From Galaxea fascicularis (taxonomy: Eukaryota; Cnidaria; Anthozoa; Scleractinia; Euphylliidae): a stretch of DNA of 64,000 bases. The stretch's first letter is position 1. Each line of letters starts with the position of its first letter. This document shows positions 1-11,759 of the stretch, in pieces. The stretch is taken from positions 35,803,595 to 35,867,594 of the forward strand of contig OX419338.1 of assembly GCA_948470475.1 (NCBI GenBank). Reading direction: 5' to 3'. The position numbers and the translations under genes are program-made. The notes beneath the pieces are model-generated. The model saw only the letters and a list, made by a program, of their open reading frames with translations, was not told where the DNA came from and did not search any database.

Positions 1-656
1 TGACGTGGGTAGCCAAGGTCGTGCGCAAGGCATTGAGGGTAACCACTTGTTTCTCTCTTCCGGTTTACAACAACTATGTTTACAACCTGGAAGCAAGATA
101 TTACCCACGGACAAACAACACCTTTTGTTATTTTGCGTTTTAGAAGAAACTCATGAGAATACTTAGTGTATCGAGTCCGCGAACGTTTTTAACGTGGGCT
201 GAAGCACAAACGCCCGCTGAGGCCAGACGGAGGATTGTCACGAAAGCAAACCGGAAGTGGGCAAACTGTCCGACATTTGTTTATTTCGTGGCTCCAAAAC
301 GTAAATAATTGATACATACCATGCAATCCAAAATTAATTCAGCAGTTGTATCATATCCCATAATCTGATTTTGTTGTGCGAAATCACGAATTTTTGGTGC
401 GAAATTACGTGGGTTTTTGTATGACGACTGTTACAAGTACCACTGGACAATCATGCGACAATTATCGGAAGTTTAAGGTGGATGATTACATCACACCCTC
501 AGTCGATATTGTACTTAAATCAAAACAGTCTATTATTGTTGTCAGCATTTCTGAGCTTAAACAGAGTCAGACTTCTAATTTTTGCGATAACTTGGAAGCA
601 AATAAAGATAGGAAAAATTAAAATCAGATCTTTAGATGCTAAGGTCTCAAAAAAAC

Positions 657-688
<32 letters not shown>

Positions 689-3250
689 GTCATTCCAAAT
701 TAAAGTGAAAAAATTGAGAGGTGTATATGACTATCTCGTGACGTTCACCGCCTACGGCCTACCACAATTATGAGAGCTGAGATAAATACTGAAGTGGCAA
801 GATTCATTTATTTTGTGCTGTTCACAGGAAAAAACTGGCAAAAAGGGATTCACACACGGCTGAACGCTTTTCACGCGTGTGTTTACAGAGAAATTGCCAG
901 CTTCCTCAAGCTAATAGGCTCACAAGACATTCCGTAATTAACTGAAAAAATCTTCCTAATCCCTTAATCCCAGTATTCAATATACATTATTCATATTGTC
1001 GGTGTCGGTCTCTCGAACGTTAGAGTTATCTAGGTTATTTCCTAGGTCTCGTACACAGGTCAGTGTAATGAGCTACAACAGAGGCCTTTCAAGAGGTAGT
1101 CTGGTGTCACTGTCACTCGTTTATACGGCGACTCTGTTTGTCGCCTCTTTAGTTAGGAAATGTTACTGTCGCAAAGAAAACGTGACCCTGGAAAGTTTAG
1201 CGAATTTTGCAACAAACTTTTTCTGTCAATTTCTGTCGGTTGTCGGTGTTTTGGAAGAAGATTGTCGCTTGTCGCTTGTTGCTTCTGCTCCTTGGAAGGT
1301 CTCACAACAGCCAGCATATCCGATAAAACCCTTTAACCGGAAATGTGTTGTCCGATGATGTACTAATTTTTAACCCCGACTGTTGAATAAACAGTCAAAA
1401 CAAAGAACAAAAGTAACTCCATCATCTATTAGTTCTGCAAGCTCTTACATCACCTTTGTCTGCAGTTACTAGTCACGGGCTCAATCAACAAACTTTCAAA
1501 ATTCTTTCACGTTCTTTCGGCATAAACGATATAAACTCCCAAATTCCCAACATAGCTTCTAAATATTCTTCCACCCCGACGAAATTAAGTTCTAGAAGCC
1601 CGGAAATTCTCTACTTGTTGTAGGAAACCTTTTTCAGGGTCTACAAGAGAAAGAAAGGTTTCCATTCCAATCCCAAACACTGCGCAAATTTTACCTTCCA
1701 AATTACATTTTGAATTTGTCATTTTGTTTTTGCTTTTTTTGAAAGTTTTTTCCTTAAGTTTCTTTCACAGTGCTGGGTTCCCTGGGGATGAACCCTGTAC
1801 GAGCTAACATTAACAACGGAAAAGTACGAAAAGATCTACCTGGATTGGAGAGTTGGTTCAAACCAAAAAAAGATAAAATTTAAGTCAACCCAACAACACA
1901 TCTGAACATATTCGGGAAAGGTGTTAAACGAGAAATGAAATGGTCAGCTGTTTTGTAGCAACGCCCACAACACTAATACACTTAATTCTCAGAGGTGCTT
2001 TATCCGTATAAAAATTCCAAAGATTAGGGAAAAGGGTGGGTATTTTTCATAAACAACAGGGATGTGCAAGCTAGGTTAATACCACTCCAAAAACATTGGA
2101 AGAGTTGAGTGAGCTTGGAGTTATTTTTTGGCCAGTGAAAAGCCAGGCACCAACAGGCGTACTCACATGTGTGCACTGCAAACCCTCTCAGGGGAAGGGA
2201 AAGAAAAGAGTTGTGCTGAGGTAATTTGCCACTCACAAAATTTTACTTTATCGTGCTCCAACTAAAACCAACAACATACTTTATATATTCTTGATATTTA
2301 TAAAACAGACTTCCCTCCCCAGCATGGGCTGCTGGATTCTGTAGGACTGCTTTAATCATGTGCGACATCTCACTACCCACAGAAAACGATCCCATAGAAA
2401 AGATGAACACAAATTTATGCCAATAACCTACCCTATGATTTTATAATACTGAGTGAAGTGGCACTTCGGATCATAGTCTTGATTTGACAAGACATGCCTG
2501 TAACAGAGTAGCTGCTCACAGGTTCTGAAATGAATGTTACCCCTATATATTAATTCATGTATAGTAAATATTGATAAACTGTATATTGTATGATGCATAT
2601 GAAAGTTGAAGTCCTGAATTTTTTCAGACTTCCTTACACAATTGTGAAAATAAAATTGCAATCACAACTGCAACGATCTTTAACGATTTTGAAACTGTAT
2701 ATTGTTACAATAATAATAATTCGTCATCTCACAGAAGAAAATTTATTGAGTGTCTAATTATTTATTCTGTTCTGGTAAGTGGCAGACAAGTAATTCCAAT
2801 TAATAAAAAATAATGATGCAAAATACAGTTACTGAGTAATTTCATAATCACAACTGGCAATGATAGTTGAGACACTCAATTCAATAGTCACTTCAATAAT
2901 TGAAGTGATTATTGTTTGTTTGATGTAATAAGTTTTATTACATCAAACAGGATTGGCCACTTCAGAAATAAAGGGTGAAATAAGAGTATAATGATTAACA
3001 ATGATATGGTACAAAACCATACAAATCTTGGGAAACAAGTTTTCCTGAAAGAATCTAAATAGAGCATTTTATTTCCTTGTATATAAAAGGACTCTGGAAA
3101 ATCTTCCAGTAATTATTGCACACCATTATTTTAGTTTGAGCATTGTTTTCTCCTTATGAGGCATTCATAAACACAAGTTATAAAATGTAGGGTTTCAACA
3201 GAGAAATTGCCAGGAGTGTGGTTCGTTGGTGTCTGATCACAGGAGTTGTC
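1..3250. other. Intergenic DNA, no gene recognised
   Basis: No conserved protein segment or credible splice-bounded exon was seen on either strand. Short frames here, including a 120-codon one at 996-1358, are built partly on local direct repeats (gtcggtgtcgg-type) and resemble no family I know. The stretch ends just before the 3' end of the folate-receptor-like gene. It contains one notable hairpin cluster near 2886-2950, listed separately. Confidence 0.6.
2886..2950. repeat. Two adjacent perfect hairpins
   Basis: The sequence shows a 9-bp stem (cacttcaat / attgaagtg around one base) followed directly by a 15-bp perfect stem (tgtttgatgtaataa / ttattacatcaaaca) with a 3-base loop. Such nested palindromes are typical of miniature inverted-repeat elements. 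No outer ends or target duplication could be fixed, so the class is open. Confidence 0.6.
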
Positions 3251-3301
3251 TACTTACAGGAGATACCAGCAAGTAGAGATTCCACTGTATTTCAAGACAC
3301 A

Positions 3302-3307
3302 TTTATT
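3302..3307 (-). terminator. Polyadenylation signal of folate-receptor-like gene
   Basis: Read on the minus strand this is AATAAA, about 85 bases after the stop codon at 3390-3392. It is the nearest canonical signal to that gene. Confidence 0.5.
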
Positions 3308-3389
3308 TTGGTAAAAATCACTACATGTATTTACAATAAAAATAAAAATATTGCTTTTAACAGGACTTAACTTTCCACCTGTCTGCACA

Positions 3390-5270
3390 TCATGTCCATG
3401 ACAAGTAGTTTGCCAAGCTGATAACAAGCAGTACCGCAACAACACATAAACACGCCTCATGAAACGATGCTGAACCAAAGAGTGAATCATCAAATTCAAA
3501 ACACCCTTCCACGTCATCATCTTTGAGAATACTGAAAAACTGTGCCTTGCAAAACTCACTGCCATCAGAATATGCTGAGCCCATCACCTTTCCACCAAAC
3601 TTTGCATCTTTGCAGTGTTTGTATGTATCATCACAGAAGCGTTGACAGATGTGAACCTTGTCTTGTCTGAACCACCGGTACTGGTCTGGGCTACAGAAAT
3701 AGCACATCATGTAATTGAGATGATTGCGGCATTCATCACTTGAAGTATCAAGGTGTGGCATTCCTGAGAATGTTGATGTTACTTCTGTTCTTGTACAACA
3801 GGAGCGCTCTCTGAACCACGTGCAGTTGGAGAGGCTGTATGATTCTTTGGGGGTCCTATCAGAACCTGTAAAATAAATTCAGTTTTGAGAATACATGTAG
3901 AATGTAATGACATTCTACCATTTGAAAGTTACTGACGTCATACAACCTGTACAATAACATAGTGTCAAAACAGAGTACGGTTAGCCATTCTGATGTTATT
4001 TTGCCACAAATGCGATTCAAACTGTTCAGTTATTAAGGCCTGATGATTACATTATCATATTAATTCACAAGTGTTAACTAGCATCCTAATTATAATTATT
4101 ATTGTTATCATTATTATTATTATTGTATTTAAAGACCCATTATCACTTTCCAAAATTATGCACAATAATATTATTGTTATTGTCATACTAAAATTTCATG
4201 GACCACTAAAGAAATTTTTCAGCCACTGCATCTGCAAGAAAGATCTCAAGTCATCCGTCTCCATCGCCCAATTACTCTGACCAATCACAAGAGATGCTGA
4301 CAGCTCAGTAAACCAGTACAGCGGATTCAGGTTGACTGTTTAATGACGTCAGTTACCGCATTCGTTATCACGGTTGATTGGTTGCGTTGCGAGGCAAATT
4401 GTCAGACATTGCTAGGCGGGGAAGATAGCGTTCTGTCAGGGAAAAGACAGAACGCTATCACCCCACCTAATGTCTGACAATTTGCCTCACAACACAACCA
4501 ATCAACTGTGATAACGAACGCGGCAACTGACGTCAATTAAATGCTCAACCTGAATCCGCTGTAATTAGAATTTGAAGCAATTACATGCAACCAGTGCCAA
4601 GTCCAGGAAAATGCACGTATGCAACTAGTGATTGATTAAGGTTTTGCTTCTCATTGGCTGAGAAAGTGGCACAAATTTTTTCGACCAATCACAGAGTAAA
4701 TGAAAGTAAAAGAAAAGCAAGTCTGACTTGAAAACCGCTCCATGCTAATACTCCCTGATTCAACCCATCAGGTAGCTTGGTCTCAGAGTATCTTTTAAAC
4801 ATAAGCTATAAACACGACAAAATTATCCAAAACCACCAGTGTTGATTCATAATACTAATCGAGAAATTGTGCTTGTTTATACAAAACAGCAGGGCTACTA
4901 AAAATATGCCTGTTTGGAAGGGAATTCCCCACATGACTGAATCGTGAACTATGTTCAAGTACGCAACAAATATTAAACCCGATGAGATCATTGCTGTATT
5001 ATTACGAATGGCAACTTTCAGTTTTAGATGCAAAAGTGTGAATTTCCTCGTGTTCTGTTGCCGAAATTCATTGCATAGCCAACGATGCATGACTTTAAAC
5101 GAAATGTCCATTAAAGATAGTTCCCCGGGCCAAATGCAATAATAATGACAAAATAAACAAGTGTTACCATAATATGAACAAATCTGTCGTTGTGCTGAGC
5201 TCTCAGTTAAAAAATCGCCCAGACAGAAAACAGCAATTGCTAGGGAACACAGCTGCATCGATTTCTCCAT
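3390..5270 (-). CDS. Folate-receptor-like secreted/membrane-anchored protein
   Basis: Two coding exons on the minus strand: 5270-5168 and 3865-3390, with a 1.3 kb GT-AG intron of matching phase (donor gtaacac, acceptor tttacag). Together they encode 192 residues. Exon 1 gives a signal peptide (about residues 1-26, hydrophobic core LAIAVFCLGDFL). Exon 2 carries the cysteine-rich folate-receptor-like domain: NCTWFRERSCC, then CRNHLNYMMCYFCSPDQYRW, then ICQRFCDDTYKHCKDA and a SEFC motif. The C-terminus is a hydrophobic run (CLCVVAVLLVISLANYL), which could be a membrane anchor or a GPI-attachment signal. Family membership (folate receptor / retbindin / HHIP N-terminal type) follows from the cysteine pattern; the ligand is not known, and vitamin binding is only the family's usual role. 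Start codon 5270 is preferred over upstream in-frame ATGs because it begins the signal peptide. It is head to head with ALG3. Confidence 0.85.
4319..4561. mobile_element. Foldback MITE with TA flanks (Tc1/mariner-like)
   Basis: A 243-bp near-perfect palindrome: CAGCGGATTCAGG at the left end is mirrored by CCTGAATCCGCTG at the right, with arms of roughly 115 bp and a loop of a few bases near 4437-4444. A TA dinucleotide flanks each end, as after Tc1/mariner-type insertion. Each arm contains TGACGTCA, a CRE-like 8-mer. It lies in the single intron of the folate-receptor-like gene. Confidence 0.8.
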
Positions 5271-5396
5271 GTTGTGGTTACAGCCGGAAATAGTTCGGTT
5301 TAGGTCTTCGGAGGTTGATCGGAAACTCTCGGGGAAAACGAATATTTGTTTTACCAATCAAAATGCACAGACGAGTTGCCGGAGATAGTGGCGAAC
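5271..5396. promoter_or_regulatory. Bidirectional promoter, folate-receptor-like / ALG3
   Basis: Only 126 bp separate the two divergent start codons. The interval has a CCAAT box (5354-5358). The ALG3 start codon sits in AACATGGCGG, a match to the YY1-type AAnATGGCGG motif common at animal housekeeping promoters. No TATA box is evident. Bidirectional use is inferred from geometry. Confidence 0.55.
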
Positions 5397-7523
5397 ATGG
5401 CGGTTCTAAAAAGGAGGGAGAAATCCAAGGCGAGAGATTTTGATTTGGCTTTTCTTATTGAATGGATAAAAAGGTTGTTGTTTGATCCCACTAAGACATG
5501 GATTGTAGCTCTTGCTCTTTTGTTTGCGGAGATCGTGGTTAATGTGACGGTCATTTGGAAAATCAAGTGTGAGTAAGCAGCACCTTGAATTGACCTACAA
5601 AAGATAAATTTTGACTTATTGTTCAGTTTATTTAAATTGAAACCTAAGGGAAATTAACCTCATTAGAGTAATTTTCATATGTTGACCTCTGCAATCTCTT
5701 CCCCTTTGGATGACAAAGTTTGGTGTCACTCTTTCTTTTTTTTCTGGCCTAATTTAAAAAAAAGGATTCTGTTTTGTAAAACTTGCAAGGCTCAAGATTG
5801 CAATTTGGACCGCAAAAATCCCCATAATTTCACCGGAAAACAGGGCAGTATTTACAGTGTACCCTTATTATGGTTCTGTTTGTAATAATTTTATTGGAGC
5901 ACCCCTAAGGTATTTAATTAATCTTTAATAAAAATACTCAACAAGTTTGTTTGTTTTTGTTGCAATGCTGTTGCATTCTGTATAATAATGCATGTCTATG
6001 ATCACAGCATTCATGTCAGGTTCAGACTGTCAGGTAAACTATTGGCTGTTCCGAAATTCAAAAGGGAACTGGGGCGAGTTTCAAATTTTGAAGTAATCGA
6101 TAAATTGACACCATCACATGAAAGATAACATTGAGATTGGTCGTTTGACCAAGTTTGACTCTTTTAGGTTGAACAGAGACCAAGTTATGGACCTTGAAAC
6201 ATAGCTCAAAATCCATACAAACGTCTCTAATTTTGAGGCTGCGTCCCCCAAAACCAGGGTTTTGGGGGACGCTGTCACAACATTATCTTTCATGTGATGA
6301 TGTCAATTTATCGATTACTTCAAAATTTGAAACTCGCCCCAGTTCCCTTTTGAATTTCGGAACGGCCAATATACAAAACATAGATGGGTGATGATTTTTT
6401 TCAGATACAGAGATAGATTGGGAGGCTTACATGGAGGAAGTAGAGGGTGTCATTAATGGAACATATGATTACACCTACCTGAAAGGAGCAACAGGTCCAC
6501 TGGTGTAAGGGTGAATTGTTTTTTTTTCACTACCCTTGTGACATGCAACACCAGAAAATTCCTATACCCAGCAGAAGGTCATTCAAAATGGGGGTGGGTA
6601 AGTTGGATCTTAATTCAAGAGGAAGTTTTTATCATGAAAGTATACAGAACAAACTAGAATTTCAAAAGAGGAAGGATTGGACAAGGGAAAAGCTTTTAAG
6701 ATGAACAGTCTCTGGAGTTTTTCAGTGAACATCAGAGCTGCTCATCAGGATAATGTTGTGTTAACATGTATTTTAGTATATAATGGAATGGGAATTAGTG
6801 AAGAAGAGTGACACAGTAGCACTGAAATATCAAGGCAGTTGTGTTCTGCATCACAGCTATCACAAAGCACCAGACATTTTACTTTAATTCACATGGGGAA
6901 CCAGTCAAAACTAATTAATAAATATAACTTATCCATTTCCTTTCTTTTTTATTCAGTTTCAAACTCTGAGGAAGTGATTATTTTAAGTTTAGTTGTTGCC
7001 AGGTTGCTGACTACAGCCAGGCTCTCATCACTAGCGCTCCAAACTGAGTCTCCAAACAAATAAAGTGTTACAAGACTCTTCTGTTTTCATCATGTAGCAT
7101 TCAGCTTATAATTTACAGTTTTTTACCTTTTATCTAGTTATCCAGCTGGTTTTGTTTACATCTTTGCTGGACTGTACTATCTTACTGGGCATGGAACAGA
7201 CATAAGAACTGCCCAGTATCTTTTTGTTGCCTTGTACATACTCACTCTGGTGTGCGTATTTGCAATTTACCAGAAAACTGCTATGGTAAGTATAACAATT
7301 ATAAATTTTTATTGGCAGTGAGTTGTAGACTGATCTGCCCACCAAGCCAAGGGCCATCAGAATTCTTGGTTACTTCTTACTAAATACAGCTGTATTCAGA
7401 ACATTTTTGGGTCTGGATCATGTGTCTGTAAACAGAACATCATGTTTACGATGTTTTCAATTTCCAGTGATGTTGACTGCAACGTTGTTGCATAGTACTC
7501 ATTACATTGTCCTCCAGCATTAT

Positions 7524-7558
<35 letters not shown>

Positions 7559-10500
7559 GTCCTTAAGGTCTCTTCAAGAGGTTTTTTTTCCAGCAGAGGC
7601 TCTAGGGATAGATGGCCAGCCCATCACCAAGCCTCCACTCAACCCTGAGAGTCATGTGTATTTCTAATAGAACAGAAGGCAACACTAGTTTAGAAACTGT
7701 ACCCTCATCTTTAGTTTTACAAACAGAGGTGAAGGACGCATGGCCAATGGCCTAGTGCCACTTCCCAAACACTGGACCATCAGAACTAAGCCAGATATTG
7801 AGCACACAGGCAGCAAGTCTGTAGAAAATATTTAAGACCCTGGGTTTTGGTTTAGTCTGGGTTTGAAGTAGCCCATTGCTCATACCAGCTGAGGCTCCAA
7901 CCTGATGACCTTTAAAATTAGGAAGGGGAAGAGGTGCTAATTTTAGGCTAGCATTGTTTGTTCAAGGAGTTAAGGTGTTAAGCTATCTGCTTTGATTTCT
8001 TTGTAGGTTCCTCCATATGCTTTTTTCTTCATGTGCTGTGCTTCTTATAGGATCCACTCAATTTACATCCTGCGACTCTTCAATGATCCAGTGGCGATGT
8101 TCTTTCTTTATCTATCAGTTAATTGCTTTTTGTTTGACTGGTGGAATGTAGGATGCCTTATGTTTAGGTATGTTAACCATGTAAACCTTAAGATCAATAT
8201 TGAAATTCTCATTTGCTGCCCTACACATTTCCTATGGAAGTAGTAGGGAGACATTGTTAAAATATCAAGCAAATTCATCTTGTGTTATCATGACCTGAAT
8301 TCTCATGACCCTTCTGTTTTATGAAGCATTGATATTGCAAGGAGAAATTTGATGCTGATCACTCTTAGGGTTTGAAGGGTGAAAAAAATATTGTTATGGT
8401 ACAAACTGGGTCTAAGAAGAGGTAGCTGTTTAGAGTGACAGTCATGTTCAATTTTTTGTTCACCAAGACATTTTTTTTGTTGACTATAAGCTTCTTGAGC
8501 ACAACTTACCTGACAATTTTCTTGTAGCAAACTAGAGCTCTCTGCTCCCCAAGATCTTAAATATTGGGGATGCCACAGTGGTGAGAGACCTTGCTTACCA
8601 CCAGTGTGGCCTTGGTTTGATTCCTGGTCTTGGTATGGTTGAGTTTGTTATTGGTTCCCTTCTCTGCTCCAAGAGGTTTTTCTCCAGCTACTCTGGTTTT
8701 CCCCTTTCCTCAAGAACCAACATTTCCAAATTCCAATTTGATCTGGATACAGTGGATGGTGAGAACCAATATGTGAATGTCCACTGCTAAACCCAATTTA
8801 TTTGTATTTATGTTTTTTGGAATCTCTTTATTAACCCCTTGTTGTGGTTTTTTATTAGTCTTGCTGTTAGTGTGAAGATGAACATTCTTCTGTTTGCTCC
8901 TGGTTTGTTGCTGCTTCTTTTAAAATCCTTTGGTGTTTGGTGGACTATACCCAGACTGGCTCTTTGTGGTGTTGTACAAGTAAGAAAAAAGACGTGCACT
9001 TCAAACAGTTCAGTGTAGAGTTGATTTGTCATTTTAACAGGACCTTGTGTTATGGGGGACATACACTGAAGATTTTTGTCCCATAATTAAGCATTTCTTG
9101 TGCTAAATATGTAGAACCAACCTGAAAGCATAATAAACACAATAAAGTACCATTCAAAATCTTTTATTTTAGGTTTCACAAGTTTTAAGATTTCATCCAC
9201 ACACTAAAAGTCTCAGACAAGCTAGAACCACCTCGCGTGGTACAGCAAACTGCAGGAAAATAGGAAAGTGCGGCATTTCATTTGAATAGCTACAACCTTA
9301 TGAATACCTTGTAGCTAACGAGAACCAATAATTAGATGAGTGGCTCCATGAGGGTGCAAATGTTAACCCCTGCTTCTCTTTCTCAGCTTTTACTTGGTCT
9401 TCCCTTTCTCTTGGTCAACCCAGTGAGCTACATCAGCATGGCATTTAACTTAGGACGGCAATTCTTTTTCATTTGGACTGTGAATTGGAGATTTTTACCT
9501 GAGTGGCTATTCCTTAATCGTTACTTTCATGCCAGTCTTCTTGTCTGTCATGTCGCAGTTTTGCTGTTATTTTATCAGTACAAGTGGACTGGGTATGTTG
9601 ATTATTTTGTATTAATTACTGAAAGCAAGCTTAGCCTCCCATTTGATATTTATTAAGATTGTAAACCCTCAAATAGGAAATCAGTGATCAAGACAGGAAC
9701 ATTTGTACTGTACAGGAATGATGGGCCTGTCAAGATTTAGCCAATAGCAGTTGGTTAGATACATGTAATGTTGCTGGCCATAAGATAATGAAAGTTGTCC
9801 TCGTTGTTGTCTTTTAAATAGTTTCCAACATCTGAGTAGCTTCCCATTTTCATTGTCTTTGCCAATTGCAAATGACAGTCCTGAATTTCTTTCACAGTGT
9901 ATGTTTCAAGGGTCGTGAATTGTAACTTTTTAAGTTACATTCATCAATTTTCAAACCAGAGTAGCATCAAACCATGTCTGATTGTCCACCTGGTTGCAGT
10001 GTGAACTTGAACATATCGGGTTTAATGCTGTTTTTAATTTGTTTTCCACAGAAAATCAGAAACTCTGCAACATTATTTTAGGAGGCCTTTTGGAAGACAT
10101 TCTTTAACTTCTAATCATATCCTTTAGGTATAAAATAATTTGAACGTATTATACTGAGAAAGTAACTGTTTGAGTTTGTTGTTTGGGGTATGGGCTGTAA
10201 AGAAGGGAGAGATGTGCTCATCTTAGAGAGGCTTTTTTTTACCAAAGAAGGGTGTTCATCAATTATAATTTTAGAAGGCAAGGGACTTGTTTTTCCTTTC
10301 TTTCTTAAACTTGTATGAAATAAAGTGTAGAATATTCCACTTCTGTTACATCCAATAAAAAAGACGTTTATTGTTTTTGTGTAGTGCCCCCAATTTGTTT
10401 GTCTCGGCTTAAATAATCAAAAATATCATCATCATTATTATTATCATAATTATCATAAATCAAGTTATTGTTATGTAATCAACATCATCATTATCATCAG

Positions 10501-10648
10501 TATCACTCAACTAGTGGATTTATTCAAATCTTGCATTTTGGTTGGCTACGCTACTAGAGGACTATTAGTAATAGTACTCGAGTAGCAATCGAGCGTGACG
10601 CTTTCTTTCGTTTTATTCCCAAATAAATATTTCTTCAACTTGCATTTG

Positions 10649-10682
<34 letters not shown>

Positions 10683-11690
10683 GATACTAAAATGCCCTCA
10701 AGGGCCATGGGTCAATAGCCCATTCGGTTTCGCCTCATGGGCTATTGACCTGTAGCCCTTGCGGGCGACAGGTCTAATTGTTAATATCACTATTCTTATT
10801 TGATCTTAAAGAGTTGCTGTTGCAAAGCTGTCTGTGGGTTACATTATTTCTTCTTGACTGTTTTCACAGATCGTGTCTGTTTTGTTTGTGTCTAACTTTA
10901 TTGGCATAGCATTCTCCCGTTCACTCCATTACCAATTTTATGTTTGGTATTTTCACACACTTCCCTTCCTGTTGTGGAAAACTAATCTGTGGGTATCCGT
11001 CAAGTAAGTACTTGATTATTTTGTTATTTAACATCGTTTTCTGTCATTGTTCCTGTTGCTATTTAATGCATGAAAGTGTTAAAGATCATACCTATAAATA
11101 TTTCTGCTGCATAAAAGTTGAATGATTTCCCTGAGCGATCAACATAGTGGCAGTCAAGGGAATCATCATTTAGAAATGAAAACAAATAGTAACTATTATT
11201 TTGCTGGTTGGTTGTCAGAGTATTTTAATTTAACTGTAGTTATTTTGTTTGTAATGTATTAGTTACCTGAGTTCTGATTTATAATAATGATGGATTAGTT
11301 CTGTAACTTATAGATATTTTAGTGACATGTCCATGATTGTACATTTTAATTGCATGGCTCCAAGGGAGAGCACTTAATTGTGATGTAGGACACTGTGGAT
11401 AAACAAAGGATTTATTTATTCATTTATTTATTTGTATTTTCCCTTACATTTGTTTTGATCAACCAAGTGAGTGTTTTATTGCTAATTCTCCTTCCGTTTA
11501 ATTCATTTCAACTAGGCTTCTTATCCTGGGTGTGATAGAGCTGTGTTGGAATACATATCCCTCTACTGTGCCCAGCTCCATAGCCCTTCACATTTGTCAT
11601 GCTATACTGTTGGGTGGCCTGTGGCTTGCTGAGCCTTTGTTTACAGACAAGACAGAGAACAAATCCCAGGAGGACAGCAAAAAGGAGTAA
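5397..11690 (+). CDS. ALG3: Dol-P-Man:Man5GlcNAc2-PP-Dol alpha-1,3-mannosyltransferase
   Basis: Nine exons: 5397-5568, 6405-6504, 7138-7285, 8007-8167, 8859-8979, 9387-9592, 10052-10116, 10868-11003, 11516-11690; 427 residues against about 438 in vertebrates. ALG3 (GT58) is a multi-pass ER membrane enzyme adding the first lumenal mannose to the lipid-linked N-glycan precursor. Family blocks read in order: [21 protein letters not shown] and [13 protein letters not shown] (lumenal loop), [100 protein letters not shown]. The tail ends in lysine-rich SKKE, like the dilysine-type ER signals of the family. Start 5397 is the first ATG after a CCAAT box. All introns are GT-AG except intron 7, which fits only as AT-AC. 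AATAAA follows the stop at 11752. Confidence 0.96.
6041..6370. mobile_element. MITE with ~88-bp terminal inverted repeats
   Basis: The left arm (6041 to about 6128, beginning attggctgttccgaaattc) is mirrored almost exactly by the right arm (about 6283-6370, ending gaatttcggaacggccaat). A second, inner hairpin (gcgtcccccaaaacc / ggttttgggggacgc) sits at 6241-6272. No protein is encoded. It lies in ALG3 intron 1, ending 34 bp before exon 2. Superfamily not assigned. Confidence 0.75.
7522..7557. repeat. (CAT)n microsatellite
   Basis: About eleven uninterrupted CAT units in ALG3 intron 3, directly before a SINE-like sequence. Confidence 0.9.
7560..7840 (-). mobile_element. SINE copy, degraded
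   Basis: The segment around 7730-7840 (gaggtgaaggac, gatattgagcacacaggcagc) resembles 63677-63770 and 44247-44360 in the same order, so it is a diverged member of the same SINE family. The tRNA-like head is not clear here. Located in ALG3 intron 3. Confidence 0.45.
8565..8775 (+). mobile_element. tRNA-derived SINE-like repeat
   Basis: Starts with a tRNA-like segment (gtggtgagagacc ... ggtttgattcctgg, i.e. degenerate A and B boxes), followed by the body ggtttttctccagctactctggttttcccc, a phrase I recognise as recurring in cnidarian genomes. Lies in ALG3 intron 4. The 70-codon frame across it is an artefact. Confidence 0.55.
10117..10867 (+). other. ALG3: U12-type AT-AC intron of ALG3
   Basis: The only phase-consistent junction joins ...AAT C (10116) to AG ATC GTG (10868), giving N-Q-I-V as in vertebrate ALG3. 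The intron then begins ATATCCTTT, the exact U12 5' splice consensus, and ends CAC. A branch-site core CTTGAC (10853-10858) puts its adenosine 10 nt from the intron end, in the U12 range. A GT-AG reading (GTATAA at 10128) would leave an in-frame TAG in the exon. The minor-spliceosome assignment rests on sequence alone. Confidence 0.85.
10500..10750. repeat. ALG3: MITE plus 14-bp hairpin inside the U12 intron
   Basis: Inverted ends GTATCAcTcAACTAGTgGA (10500) and TCCAACTAGTGATAC (to 10687) bracket about 188 bp. Next to it, ggtcaatagcccat (10710-10723) and atgggctattgacc (10737-10750) form a perfect 14-bp stem. Both lie within ALG3 intron 7. Confidence 0.55.
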
Positions 11691-11751
11691 AAGAAAAGAG
11701 AAAACAACATGGCTCTGTGTTACCCCTGATCTCTTAACCAACTCAATTCAA

Positions 11752-11757
11752 AATAAA
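11752..11757 (+). terminator. ALG3: Polyadenylation signal of ALG3
   Basis: AATAAA 62 bases after the ALG3 stop codon. Confidence 0.6.
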
Positions 11758-11759
11758 AT

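Noticed and set aside
996..1358. 120-codon plus-strand frame
   Set aside because: Rich in short direct repeats, no family likeness, no splice or promoter context.
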